DNA from: Pseudonocardia hierapolitana
Lineage (GTDB): Bacteria > Actinomycetota > Actinomycetes > Mycobacteriales > Pseudonocardiaceae
DNA length: 64,000 bases
NCBI RefSeq assembly: GCF_007994075.1
Contig: NZ_VIWU01000001.1
Coordinates: 4,650,001 to 4,714,000 of the forward strand
Direction of reading: 5' to 3'
The position numbers and the translations under genes are program-made. A model generated the notes under the pieces. That model was not told where the DNA came from. It made no database searches and was given only the letters and a program-made list of their open reading frames with translations. Below, in pieces: positions 15,910 through 24,310 of this stretch (positions are counted from its first letter, which is position 1; every line of letters starts with the position of its first letter).

Positions 15910-17565
15910 TCAGTCGATGCACGGCACGCCCGAGGCCGTGACCGGTTCCGTCGGCTTCGGCGCGGCGTTCGTGGTGGGTGCAGGCGGCTCGCTCGCCTCC
16001 GCGGGCACCACCGCCGGGTCGAAGTCGGAGCCCAGCACCACGTTGAGGTGCCCGCGGGCCACCGATCCGTCGTGCTCGGTGCTGATGTCGCCCAGCTGCT
16101 CCGCCACCACCCGCGCGGCCTCGGCGTCGGGGCCGGTGTAGCGGACCACGGAGGTGTCGGTGGCCTCGGTGTTGTCCACGATCCCGCGTGCGAACCCGAG
16201 ACCGCGCAGGTGGTCGGCCACCGAGGCGGCCATCCCACCCAGCGCCGAGCCGTTCTGCACGTCCACCACGTAGCGCGACGCGATGAGGTCGGCGGGCGGC
16301 GGGGGTGGCAACGCGGCCCGCGCCTCTGCGGCCTGCGCGGCGGCCTGCGCGGCGGCCTCCGCGGCTGCGGCCTGTTCGCCGATCCGCCGCTCGATGAACT
16401 CCTCGACGGTCCGGGGATCGACGAGCACGACGTCGCCGCGGGCGTTGGAGTCGCGGCCGTCGGTGGGGATCGTGACGAACTGCAGGTTCCCGGCCGCGAT
16501 GTCGGCCGCCTGCCCGGCGAACCCGAGCAGGTCCCAGCCCGCGTCGATGACGAGCGACTGCTGCGCCACCTCGACGAGCGTGCCGAGCCGGGCAGGGTCG
16601 GACAACGTGCCACCGGCGAGGATCTTGTCGGCGACAGCGGCGAGGAACACCTGCTGACGCCGGATGCGGGACAGGTCGCCCTCGGGCAGGCCGTGCCGCT
16701 GGCGGACGAACGCGAGCGCATCGGTCCCGGAGATCGTCTGCGGGCCCGCAGGGAAACGGGCGCCGGACAGCGGGTCGTCGACGGGATCGCGCAGGCAGAC
16801 GTCGACGCCACCGATCGCGGTGGTGAGGTTGTAGAACCCGAGCAGGTTGATCTCGGCGTAGTGGTCGACGCTCTGCCCCGTCAGGTTCTCGACGGTGCGG
16901 ACGAGGGTGCTGCGGCCCTCCTGCGCAGACTCGGTCTCGATCTGCTGCGGGTCCTTCACCCCCTCTGCCACCAGCCGCTCGGCGGCGAGCGCTTTGGTCG
17001 CCGGGTACGCGGCGTTGATCTTGTCGCGGCGGTAGCCGGGGATGTTCACGTAGGCGTCGCGCGGGATGGAGAACGCGGTGGCGGCCCCACCGCCCTCCGG
17101 CACGTGCAGCAGGATGATCGTGTCGGAGTTCAGCACGCCGGTGTCGGGGCCGCTCGAGAGCATCCGCTGCACCTCGGGCGGCAGCGGGTTGCCGTGCGCG
17201 TCGGTGCGGCTGTCCACGCCGACGAGCAGGATGTTCAGGTCGCCGCCGTCCCCGCCGCCCGCGATCACATCCGTGGTGCTGATGCCCGCCGTGACGTCGC
17301 GGTACAGGCCCCACGCCGTGCCGGTGAGCGCCATGACCAGCGCCGACGCCACCACCAGCGCGATGCGGAGCCGTCGCCGGAGACGGCGCCCCGGCCGCTC
17401 GACGCGCCCCGGCCGGAGACCGGTGCGCGGGCGAGGGACGTCCCCCGGCCGGGGGTGTCGGGGAACGGCAGGCGCACGGTCCCAGCCCGCCGGCCGGGGC
17501 CGGGTGAGCGTCGTGCGCGTCGTGCTCCGTCCCTCCATCGGTGCACCTCCGCGCGTCGGGATCAT
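15910..17565 (-). CDS. LytR-CpsA-Psr (LCP) family glycopolymer ligase
   Basis: About 551 residues. A basic, proline-rich cytoplasmic tail is followed by one membrane helix near residues 66-90, then the LCP domain ('DLNILLVGVDSR', 'NSDTIILLHV', 'AFSIPRDAYVNIPG', 'RRDKINAAY') and a C-terminal LytR_C domain after an Ala/Pro linker. LCP proteins attach polyprenyl-phosphate-linked glycopolymers such as arabinogalactan to peptidoglycan outside the membrane. The Arg and Asp residues that bind the pyrophosphate are retained. Two starts have ribosome-binding sites (17565 and 17538). Confidence 0.92.
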   Translation of the reverse strand: MIPTRGGAPMEGRSTTRTTLTRPRPAGWDRAPAVPRHPRPGDVPRPRTGLRPGRVERPGRRLRRRLRIALVVASALVMALTGTAWGLYRDVTAGISTTDVIAGGGDGGDLNILLVGVDSRTDAHGNPLPPEVQRMLSSGPDTGVLNSDTIILLHVPEGGGAATAFSIPRDAYVNIPGYRRDKINAAYPATKALAAERLVAEGVKDPQQIETESAQEGRSTLVRTVENLTGQSVDHYAEINLLGFYNLTTAIGGVDVCLRDPVDDPLSGARFPAGPQTISGTDALAFVRQRHGLPEGDLSRIRRQQVFLAAVADKILAGGTLSDPARLGTLVEVAQQSLVIDAGWDLLGFAGQAADIAAGNLQFVTIPTDGRDSNARGDVVLVDPRTVEEFIERRIGEQAAAAEAAAQAAAQAAEARAALPPPPPADLIASRYVVDVQNGSALGGMAASVADHLRGLGFARGIVDNTEATDTSVVRYTGPDAEAARVVAEQLGDISTEHDGSVARGHLNVVLGSDFDPAVVPAEASEPPAPTTNAAPKPTEPVTASGVPCID

Positions 17566-17701
17566 CCTCCTCTCCTAGGGTGCAACACGGAACGCGCTCG
17601 TCCAGGACGCCGCGGGGCGTGTCGCGGGTGACCGCCGTCGCGGCACTGCCATTTACGCACCGTTACTCGGGTGGACGTGCCCGGAGCGGAGGGAGCTCTC
17701 G

Positions 17702-18529
17702 TTGTCCGAGCAGCTGTCGCTTCTGCTGCCCGTCTGGGCAGGTGACCGGCCCGACTTCCTCGCCGACGCGTTCCACTCCTCGGTGGACGCGCAGACCCGA
17801 CGGCCGGACCAGGTCGTCATCGTGCGTGACGGGCCGGTGCCCGACCCGCTCGCCGAGAAGATCACGGAGCTCGTGAAGGAGAGCCCCGTGGCGGTGGACG
17901 TCGTGGAGCTGGAGCGCAACGTCGGTCTCGGCCCGGCGCTCGACGCAGGGCTCGCCGCGTGCCACCACGACGTCGTGGCCCGCATGGACGCCGACGACAT
18001 CTCCCTGCCCCACCGGTTCGCGGTGCAGCTGCCGATCATCGAATCCGGGGTCGACATCGTCGGGTCCGGGCTGGTCGAGTTCGCCGACGACCCGGACGAG
18101 ATCGTCGCCACCCGCGCCGTTCCGACGGATCCGGCGGAGATCCGGCGCCGGGCCCGGTTCGCGACCCCGTTCAACCATCCGACCGTCGTGTACCGGCGGC
18201 CGCTCGTCACCGGCGTGGGCGGCTACACCGACTTCGCGAAGATGGAGGACTACCTGCTCTGGGCGAAGCTCATCCTCGCCGACGCGCGGGTGGCCAACGT
18301 CGCCGAGCCCCTCGTGAAGTACCGCGTGGGCGCGGGCGCGTACGGCCGCCGCGGGGGGCTCGAGCTGTTGCGGGCCGAGATCGCCGTGCAGCGCCGCTTC
18401 CGCGAGCTCGGGTTCACCACGCCCGCCCAGTTCGCTCGCAACCTGGTCGTACGCGGTGGCTACCGATTGGTCCCGGAGAGCCTCCGCCGTTCGGCGTATC
18501 GGAGAGTAATCGCTCCCTACCGACGGTGA
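17702..18529 (+). CDS. glycosyltransferase family 2
   Basis: A 275-residue GT-A enzyme. 'LSLLLPVWAGDRPDFLADAFHSSVDAQ' opens the fold, the metal-binding DAD motif is in 'ARMDADDISLPHR' near residue 96, and 'MEDYLLWAKLI' supplies the likely catalytic acid. No membrane helix is seen. It is divergent from the LCP gene and followed by a TPR gene, at the place where rmlD stands in M. tuberculosis. It probably acts in envelope-glycan synthesis; donor and acceptor are unknown. The TTG start at 17702 has GGGAG upstream. Confidence 0.88.
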   Translation: MSEQLSLLLPVWAGDRPDFLADAFHSSVDAQTRRPDQVVIVRDGPVPDPLAEKITELVKESPVAVDVVELERNVGLGPALDAGLAACHHDVVARMDADDISLPHRFAVQLPIIESGVDIVGSGLVEFADDPDEIVATRAVPTDPAEIRRRARFATPFNHPTVVYRRPLVTGVGGYTDFAKMEDYLLWAKLILADARVANVAEPLVKYRVGAGAYGRRGGLELLRAEIAVQRRFRELGFTTPAQFARNLVVRGGYRLVPESLRRSAYRRVIAPYRR

Positions 18530-18579
18530 CATTCCTCGGAGGTAGTGGAAGCATCGCGCCACCCGATCGAGGGGGTGTG

Positions 18580-19416
18580 ATGGATCAGTCGCCCGAGGAT
18601 CTCGCGGTGCAGGGTGTCGCGCTGCTCGCCGAGGGCCGACCGCTCGAGGCCGCGGAGGTACTGCGCCAGGCCGTGGCGGGCGGCGCCCCGTCGGCGCTCG
18701 ACCTGCTCGTGCGGGCCTACTTCGACAGCGGGAGCTGGCGGGCGGTCGTCGACGTGCTGGAACCGCACGTCGAGCAGGAGGACCTGCGGTTCGCCGGGCG
18801 GCTGGGCGTCGCACTGGTGCAGCTCGGCGAGTGGGACCGGGCCGAGTCGGTCCTCCGCCTCGCGGTCGAGTCGGGTGACGTGCCGGCCGCGAACGACCTG
18901 GCGATCCTGCTGCGCGACGAGGGGCGGCTGGTCGAGGCCGTGCACCTGCTCGTCGACGCCGCCGCCGCGGGTGACCAGCTCGCCGCGGCCAACCTGGTGG
19001 CGCTGCATCTCGAGGCGGGCGACCTGCCCGCCGCCGCGGCCGCCGCGGAGCGGTACGCGACGGAGCGGCGCCCCGACACGATCCTGGCGCTGGCCGACGT
19101 CCGCGCGCAGCAGGGCCGCTTCTCCGACGCCGACGCGCTCTACCGGCGCGCCGGGGAGCTCGGCGCGTTGCGGGCCCGCACCGCGTATGGGCAATTCCTG
19201 CTAGCCCGCGGCGACGTGGCCGCCGCGGAGCGGGAGTTCCGGGAGGCCGAGCGGATCGCCGAGCCCGGGTGGGCCTTCGCGCTCGGTCGCTTCCTCCTCG
19301 ACGAAGGTAGGGTCGACGAGGCGCGCCCGTACCTGGAGATCGCCGTCGCCGAGGGCGACCGGCAGGCCCTCGAGGCGCTGGCCGAGGTGGACGGGGTGGA
19401 CGCCGACGAGTACTGA
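18580..19416 (+). CDS. tetratricopeptide-repeat (Sel1-like) protein
   Basis: A 278-residue, all-helical, alanine-rich protein made of about seven repeated 34-36-residue units ('LAVQGVALLAEGRPLEAAEVLRQA', 'ADALYRRAGELGALRARTAYG', 'WAFALGRFLLDEGRVDEARPYLE'). These fit TPR/Sel1 repeats, which form protein-protein scaffolds. There is no signal peptide or membrane segment. It lies 50 nt after the GT2 gene and 20 nt before mmuM, suggesting co-transcription. The partner is unknown. Confidence 0.75.
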   Translation: MDQSPEDLAVQGVALLAEGRPLEAAEVLRQAVAGGAPSALDLLVRAYFDSGSWRAVVDVLEPHVEQEDLRFAGRLGVALVQLGEWDRAESVLRLAVESGDVPAANDLAILLRDEGRLVEAVHLLVDAAAAGDQLAAANLVALHLEAGDLPAAAAAAERYATERRPDTILALADVRAQQGRFSDADALYRRAGELGALRARTAYGQFLLARGDVAAAEREFREAERIAEPGWAFALGRFLLDEGRVDEARPYLEIAVAEGDRQALEALAEVDGVDADEY

Positions 19417-19435
19417 TCTCCCGCTGCACGACTCC

Positions 19436-20329
19436 GTGCTCGTCACCGACGGCGGCATGGCCACCGCGCTCGAGGCCCGCGGGCACGACCTCTCCGACGC
19501 GCTGTGGTCGGCCCGGCTCCTGATCGACGCCCCCTCGGAGATCACGGCCGTTCACCGGGCCTTCTTCGCCGCCGGTGCCGACGTTGCGATCACGGCGAGC
19601 TACCAGGCCTCCTTCGACGGTCTGGCCGCGCGAGGCGTCGACACGGCAGGCGCCGAGCGGTTGCTGCGCCGCAGCGTCGAGCTGGCCCGCGCCGCCGTAC
19701 CGGCGGATGGCCGCAGGCGGTGGGTGGCGGCTTCGGTGGGGCCGTACGGTGCCGTGCTGGCCGACGGGTCGGAGTACCGCGGTCGTTACGGGCTGAGCGT
19801 CGCCGCCCTGCGGGCGTGGCACCGGCCGCGGATGGAGGCACTCGCGGCGGCGGGCCCCGATCTGCTCGCGCTCGAGACCGTGCCCGACGTCGACGAGGCC
19901 GAGGCCGTCGTCGGTGCCCTCGCCGGGCTCGGCGTGCCGGCGTGGCTGAGCTACAGCATCGACGGCGATCGCACCCGCGCGGGCCAGCCGCTCGCCGACG
20001 CCTTCGCCGTGGCCGCCGACGTGCCGGAGATCGTCGCCGTCGGCGTCAACTGCTGCGCGCCCGCGGACGTGCCGGCCGCCGTCGCGCTCGCCCGCGAGAT
20101 CACCGGCAAACCGGCGATCGCCTACCCGAACAGCGGGGAGGGCTGGGACGCCGGGGCGCGGGCGTGGGCCGGCCCCTCCTGCTTCAGTGGCGCCGACGCC
20201 CGCAGGTGGGTCTCGGAGGGCGCGCGGATCGTCGGCGGCTGCTGCCGGGTGGGGCCGGCGGACATCGCGGCACTTGCAGAGGTCCTCGGAAGTTCAGGAA
20301 AGCCACATTCAGGGCCTACGAAGCCCTGA
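19436..20329 (+). CDS. mmuM: homocysteine S-methyltransferase
   Basis: A 297-residue barrel enzyme that transfers a methyl group (usually from S-methylmethionine or SAM) to homocysteine. The opening 'VTDGGMATALEARGHDLSDALWSARLL' and the zinc-ligand cysteines in 'VGVNCCAP' (near 205) and 'GGCCRVGP' (near 268) are diagnostic. The last dozen residues (SSGKPHSGPTKP) are encoded by the left arm and loop of a hairpin repeat (20292-20346), and the TGA stop lies inside the right arm. The natural C-terminus has therefore been replaced or extended by the repeat. Confidence 0.9.
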   Translation: MLVTDGGMATALEARGHDLSDALWSARLLIDAPSEITAVHRAFFAAGADVAITASYQASFDGLAARGVDTAGAERLLRRSVELARAAVPADGRRRWVAASVGPYGAVLADGSEYRGRYGLSVAALRAWHRPRMEALAAAGPDLLALETVPDVDEAEAVVGALAGLGVPAWLSYSIDGDRTRAGQPLADAFAVAADVPEIVAVGVNCCAPADVPAAVALAREITGKPAIAYPNSGEGWDAGARAWAGPSCFSGADARRWVSEGARIVGGCCRVGPADIAALAEVLGSSGKPHSGPTKP

Positions 20330-20346
20330 ATGTGGCTTTCCTGAAC
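20292..20346. repeat. family-A palindromic repeat (24-bp stem, 7-nt loop)
   Basis: GTTCAGGAAAGCCACATTCA plus GGGC at 20292-20315 is exactly inverted at 20323-20346. It forms the 3' end of mmuM and could terminate its mRNA. A near-identical copy lies at 45563-45617 and a related one at 54320-54374. Confidence 0.85.
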
Positions 20347-20369
20347 CAGGGGCCCGGCGGCCGTCCGGC

Positions 20370-20375
20370 TACCGT
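20370..20375 (+). promoter_or_regulatory. -10 element for the WbbL-like gene
   Basis: TACCGT ends 6 nt before the GTG at 20382, with no ribosome-binding site between. A leaderless transcript starting after the family-A hairpin is inferred. Confidence 0.45.
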
Positions 20376-20381
20376 GCGGGC

Positions 20382-21134
20382 GTGCTGAGCGATCCCGTTC
20401 GGGCCTACGGCGACCGGCTCGCCGTCGTCACCGTCACCCGGCGGGGGCGGCCGTCCGTCGACGGGCTCCGGGCCTCGCTGCCCGCCGGCACGCGCCTGGT
20501 CGTCGTCGGCACCGCCTCCTGCGCGCGGGACGAGGATGTGGTGCGGCTGCCCGAGGACGTCGGCTGGGCGGCTGCGGTCAACCGCGGCGTGGCCGGGCTG
20601 GAACCCGACGTCGGGTGGGTCGTGCTCGCCGACCCGGGCCTGCGGTGGCGCCCCGGTGCGATCGACACGCTGCTCGCCGCAGCGGTCCGGTGTCCGCGGG
20701 CGGGGCTGCTGGGCCCGGCGCTGCACGGCGTCCCCGGGCCGGCCGGGGGACCGGTGCCGGGCCTGCTCGACGCCGCGCGCGGGCGGATCGCGAGCGGCAC
20801 CGGCGCCGGGCCGACGGGCTGGCTGTCCACCGCAGGCGCGCTGGTTCGCCGCGCCGCGTGGGACTCCGTCGACGGGTTCGACGGCCGTTACCTGGACGGA
20901 CCCGGCGGGATCGGCGACGTCGACCTGGGGGACCGGCTGGGCCGGGCGGGGTGGCTCGTCGTGTTCGTCCCGAATGCCGAGGCGGATGCCGAGCCCGGTG
21001 ACACGTTCGTGGAGCGGCACGGCATCCTGGAGCCGCACGCGGCCGGGCTGCACCGGTACGTGCGCGACCGCGCTCGTGGACCGGCGCGGGCGCTGGCGGC
21101 GCTCGCGCGCCGCGCACCGGACCTGAAACCGTAG
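20382..21134 (+). CDS. WbbL-like rhamnosyltransferase (GT2), divergent
   Basis: A 250-residue protein that aligns by eye with mycobacterial WbbL, the enzyme adding rhamnose to decaprenyl-PP-GlcNAc to start the arabinogalactan linker. Shared blocks are 'WAAAVNRGVAG', 'RPGAIDTLLAAAVRCPRAGLLGP', 'GWLSTAGALVRRAAW' and 'GDVDLGDRLGRAGWLVVFVPNAE'. Key motifs are altered: the N-terminal nucleotide motif (DNGSxDGT) is absent, NPDV is DPGL, EDVDL is GDVDL, and the HHK motif is missing. It is also about 50 residues shorter. Synteny supports WbbL ancestry, but activity is uncertain. Confidence 0.75.
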   Translation: MLSDPVRAYGDRLAVVTVTRRGRPSVDGLRASLPAGTRLVVVGTASCARDEDVVRLPEDVGWAAAVNRGVAGLEPDVGWVVLADPGLRWRPGAIDTLLAAAVRCPRAGLLGPALHGVPGPAGGPVPGLLDAARGRIASGTGAGPTGWLSTAGALVRRAAWDSVDGFDGRYLDGPGGIGDVDLGDRLGRAGWLVVFVPNAEADAEPGDTFVERHGILEPHAAGLHRYVRDRARGPARALAALARRAPDLKP

Positions 21135-21145
21135 GAGGAGAGCGC

Positions 21146-22219
21146 GTGCTGGACGACGTCGAGGCCGTGGTGCTGGTCGGCGGCAAGGGAACGCGGCTTC
21201 GGCCGCTCACGCTGTCGGCGCCCAAGCCCATGCTGCCGACGGCCGGCGTGCCGTTCCTGGCACACCTGCTCTCCCGCATCCAGGCCGCCGGGGTGCGCCG
21301 GGTGGTGCTCGGCACCTCGTACCTCGCGGAGACCTTCTCCGAGTACTTCGGTGACGGCAAGCCGCTCGGCCTGGAGATCGAGTACGTCGTCGAGGACGAG
21401 CCGCTGGGCACCGGCGGTGGCATCCGCAACGTCTACAAGTACCTCTCCGCGCCGGACGTGCTCGTCTTCAACGGTGACGTGCTGTGCGGCACGGACCTGA
21501 CCGCGGTGGTCGAGACCCACCGCCGCACCAAGGCGGATGCCACGCTGCACCTGGTGCGCGTGCAGGACCCGCGGGCGTTCGGCTGCGTGCCCACCGACGA
21601 GGACGGCCGGGTCACCGCGTTCCTCGAGAAGACCGAGGACCCGCCGACCGACCAGATCAACGCCGGCTGCTACGTGTTCCGCCGCGAGGTGATCGAGTCG
21701 ATCCCCGAGGGCAGGCCGGTGTCGGTGGAGCGCGAGACGTTCCCCGGGATGCTTGAGGCAGGTGCCCGCGTCTCCGGGCACGTCGACGCCGCCTACTGGC
21801 GCGACCTGGGCACCCCGCTCGACCTGGTGAAGGGCTCCGCCGACCTCGTACGCGGCGTGGCGCCGTCGGCGGCGCTCCCCGGGCCGACCGGTGAGTCGCT
21901 GCTGCTGGAGGACGCGAACGTCGACGACTCCGCACGTGTGTTCGGCGGCACGATCGTCGGGCGCGGCGTGAAGATCGGCAAGGGCGCCCGGGTCGACGGC
22001 TCGATGCTGTTCGACGGCGCCGTCGTCGAGGACAACGCGCGCGTCGTGAACTCGGTCGTCGGCACCGGCGCGCGCGTCGAGGAGAGCGCCGCCGTGTACG
22101 ACGCCGTGATCGGCGACCGGGCCGTCGTGGGCGCCCACTGCGAGCTGCGGCACGGCATGCGGATCTGGCCCGACGTGGTGCTGCCCCCGCACGGGCTGCG
22201 CTTCTCCCCGGACGTCTGA
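21146..22219 (+). CDS. sugar-1-phosphate nucleotidyltransferase (Rv3264c-like, mannose-1-P guanylyltransferase)
   Basis: A 357-residue NDP-sugar synthase. 'VVLVGGKGTRLRPLTLSAPKPMLP' at residues 8-31 is the nucleotide-binding signature, 'VFNGDVLCG' near 109-117 the metal-binding Asp, and the C-terminal 100 residues form a left-handed hexapeptide beta helix ('ARVFGGTIVGRGVKIGKGARV'). The M. tuberculosis counterpart beside wbbL is annotated as making GDP-mannose from mannose-1-phosphate, the product of manA/manB here. The GTG start has AGGAGGAG upstream. Nucleotide specificity is not proven. Confidence 0.88.
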   Translation: MLDDVEAVVLVGGKGTRLRPLTLSAPKPMLPTAGVPFLAHLLSRIQAAGVRRVVLGTSYLAETFSEYFGDGKPLGLEIEYVVEDEPLGTGGGIRNVYKYLSAPDVLVFNGDVLCGTDLTAVVETHRRTKADATLHLVRVQDPRAFGCVPTDEDGRVTAFLEKTEDPPTDQINAGCYVFRREVIESIPEGRPVSVERETFPGMLEAGARVSGHVDAAYWRDLGTPLDLVKGSADLVRGVAPSAALPGPTGESLLLEDANVDDSARVFGGTIVGRGVKIGKGARVDGSMLFDGAVVEDNARVVNSVVGTGARVEESAAVYDAVIGDRAVVGAHCELRHGMRIWPDVVLPPHGLRFSPDV

Positions 22220-22223
22220 TCAC

Positions 22224-23147
22224 ATGACGACCGCCGCGGCGGGCGCGAGCACGAGGGAGTGGCGGCCGGACTTCCGGCTCGACGTCGCCGCCGTGCTCGG
22301 CCCGCTGCGGCGCGGCCGCGGCGACCCCACGTGGCACGCCGACGGCGCGGCGATCTGGCGGACCGGCACCACTCCGGACGGCCCGGCCACCCTTGCGCTG
22401 CACCGGCGCGCCGACGGCACCGTGGTCGCGCAGGCGTGGGGTCCCGGCGCCGCCTGGTCCCTCGAGGGCATCCCGGCGCTGCTCGGCGCGAACGACCGCC
22501 CGGAGGAGTTCGTCGCACACCACCCGCTGGTCGCGGAGACCGCGAAGCGGATGCCGGGGCTGCGCCTCGGTGCGTCGATGCGGGTGTGGGACGTGCTGGT
22601 GCCCTCGGTGCTCGAGCAGAAGGTCACGGGCACCGAGGCCCGGCGCTCGTGGCGGGAGCTGTGCCGCCGCTTCGGCGACCCGGCGCCGGGTCCGGCCCCT
22701 GCTGGTATGCGGGTGCCGCCGTCGCCTGCGCAGCTGCGCGCGATCCCGGACTGGGAGTGGCACCGGGCCGGCGTCGACCTGGCGCGCAGGCGCGCCATCC
22801 TGGCCTCGGCCGCGGTGGCGCACCGCCTGGAGGCGGCCTGTGAGCTCGGCGGCAACCGCGGGCGGGAGCTCCTGCGGAAGGTGCCCGGGATCGGGGTGTG
22901 GACCGCTGCGGAGATCGCCCAGCGCGCCTGGGGCGACCCCGACGCGGTGAGCGTCGGCGACTTCCACATCCCGTCGGTCGTCGGCTGGGCGCTGCTCGGT
23001 CGCCCCCTCGACGACGCGGGGATGCTCGCCGAGCTCGCCCCGTACGTGCCGCAGCGCCACCGGGCGGTGCGCTACATCGAGGCCTCGGGGTTCCGCCGCC
23101 CCCGCTTCGGCCCGCGCTTCTCCGCGAAGGACTACCGGGCCATCTGA
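22224..23147 (+). CDS. AlkA-type DNA-3-methyladenine glycosylase
   Basis: A 307-residue HhH-GPD glycosylase that excises alkylated bases. The helix-hairpin-helix loop is 'LRKVPGIGVWTAAEIAQRAWG' and the catalytic Asp lies in 'SVGDFHIPSVVGW' near residue 245. 'VWDVLVPSVLEQKVTG' matches the AlkA substrate-pocket helix. The start is 5 nt after the nucleotidyltransferase stop, so it is co-transcribed. An N-terminal extension replaces the AlkA N-terminal fold. Confidence 0.85.
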   Translation: MTTAAAGASTREWRPDFRLDVAAVLGPLRRGRGDPTWHADGAAIWRTGTTPDGPATLALHRRADGTVVAQAWGPGAAWSLEGIPALLGANDRPEEFVAHHPLVAETAKRMPGLRLGASMRVWDVLVPSVLEQKVTGTEARRSWRELCRRFGDPAPGPAPAGMRVPPSPAQLRAIPDWEWHRAGVDLARRRAILASAAVAHRLEAACELGGNRGRELLRKVPGIGVWTAAEIAQRAWGDPDAVSVGDFHIPSVVGWALLGRPLDDAGMLAELAPYVPQRHRAVRYIEASGFRRPRFGPRFSAKDYRAI

Positions 23148-23186
23148 TGACGAACCTGCAGGGGGCCGGGTCGGTCGGGGCGTCTG

Positions 23187-24308
23187 CTAGCCCTTCACCG
23201 CGCCGGAGGCCAGCCCCGCGACGTAGAAGCGTTGGAGCGCCACGTAGAGCACGACGCAGGGGATCATCGCGATCACCGACCCGGCGGCGATGAACCCGAA
23301 GTCGATGTCCCCGTACGTGCCCTGTTGCAGGTTCACCAGCGCCACCGGGAGCGTGTAGAGGTCGCGGTCGGTGAGGAACGTGAGGGCGCCGAGGAACTCC
23401 GTCCACGCGGCGAGGAAGGCGTACAACGCCACGGTGGCCGCGCCCGGCACGATCAGCGGCCGGAGCACCGACGTGACGATCCGGAGGGTGCTCGCCCCGT
23501 CGATGTGCGCCGAGTCCTCCAGCTCGCCTGGCACCGACGAGAAGGCGTTGCGCATCACGAGGATCCCGAACGGCAGGTTCACGGTGGTGTTGAACAGCAC
23601 CAGCCCGAACAGGCTGTCGGTGAGCCGCATGGTGTTCATCTGCAGGTACAGCGGCGTGAGGATCGCCTGGAACGGCACCATCATCGACGCCACGACCAGC
23701 GCGAACAGCACCGGACCCGAGCGGAAGCGGAACCGGGCGAACCCGTAGCCCGCCGCGGTGGCGAGCACCGTGGTGAGCGCGGCCGTGGACAGCGCCACGA
23801 CGAGGCTGTTGCCGACCGCCCCGATCAGGTTGCCGGGGCCCGTCACCAGCGCGACGAAGTTCTCACCGGTCACGTCGAAGAACGTGGCCGGGTCCGGCGC
23901 GGCCACGATCACGTCGCCAGGCTGCACGGACCGGAACAGCGCCCACGCGAGCGGCACGGTGAACACCAGGAAGGCGCCCGTGCCGCCCACCGCGTAGAGC
24001 ACCCGCTTGGTGCGCGTCTCGCGCCGGCCCGTGCTGTGCCCTATCGGCCTCCGCTTCGCTCCGGCGGCTCGCGGGCCCTTCAGGTGCCGTCCCGCTCCTC
24101 CGGTGCTCGGTCGCTCGTGTCCGATTGCCTCCGCTTCGCTCCGGCGGCTCGCAGGCCCTCGAGACGCGGTCCCGCTCCTCCGGTGCTCGGTCGCTCGTTC
24201 CTCGCTCCCTGCGCGCCTCCCCCGCGGCACCGCGTCCGCCTGCTCGTTCCTCGCTCCCTGCGCGCCTCCCCCGCGGGACGGCACCGGCCCGCTCGCGTCC
24301 CCGCTCAT
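23187..24308 (-). CDS. carbohydrate ABC transporter permease (MalG type)
   Basis: A 373-residue permease. The genuine domain begins near residue 100 ('KRVLYAVGGTGAFLVFTVPLAW') and has six membrane helices with the EAA loop 'EDSAHIDGASTLRIVTSVLRP' that contacts the ATPase. The first ~95 residues are low-complexity Arg/Gly/Ala/Ser sequence encoded by tandem DNA repeats. The ATG at 24308 is 2 nt after the stop of the partner permease (TGAacATG), so this start is the operon-coupled one and the repeats lie inside the coding sequence. With the genes to 28395 it forms an importer for a sugar, probably an arabinose-containing glycan. Confidence 0.87.
   Translation of the reverse strand: MSGDASGPVPSRGGGAQGARNEQADAVPRGRRAGSEERATEHRRSGTASRGPASRRSEAEAIGHERPSTGGAGRHLKGPRAAGAKRRPIGHSTGRRETRTKRVLYAVGGTGAFLVFTVPLAWALFRSVQPGDVIVAAPDPATFFDVTGENFVALVTGPGNLIGAVGNSLVVALSTAALTTVLATAAGYGFARFRFRSGPVLFALVVASMMVPFQAILTPLYLQMNTMRLTDSLFGLVLFNTTVNLPFGILVMRNAFSSVPGELEDSAHIDGASTLRIVTSVLRPLIVPGAATVALYAFLAAWTEFLGALTFLTDRDLYTLPVALVNLQQGTYGDIDFGFIAAGSVIAMIPCVVLYVALQRFYVAGLASGAVKG
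24047..24300. repeat. family-D repeats inside the permease 5' coding region
   Basis: An 80-bp unit (GCCTCCGCTTCGCTCC...GGTCGCTCGT) begins at 24047 and again at 24127. A 49-bp unit containing CTCGTTCCTCGCTCCCTGCG begins at 24194 and again at 24243. The duplicated lengths, 80 and 49, would each break the frame but add to 129 bp, 43 codons, so the permease stays open. A single copy of the same family precedes mtrB at 63592-63722. Confidence 0.8.
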
Positions 24309-24310
24309 GT

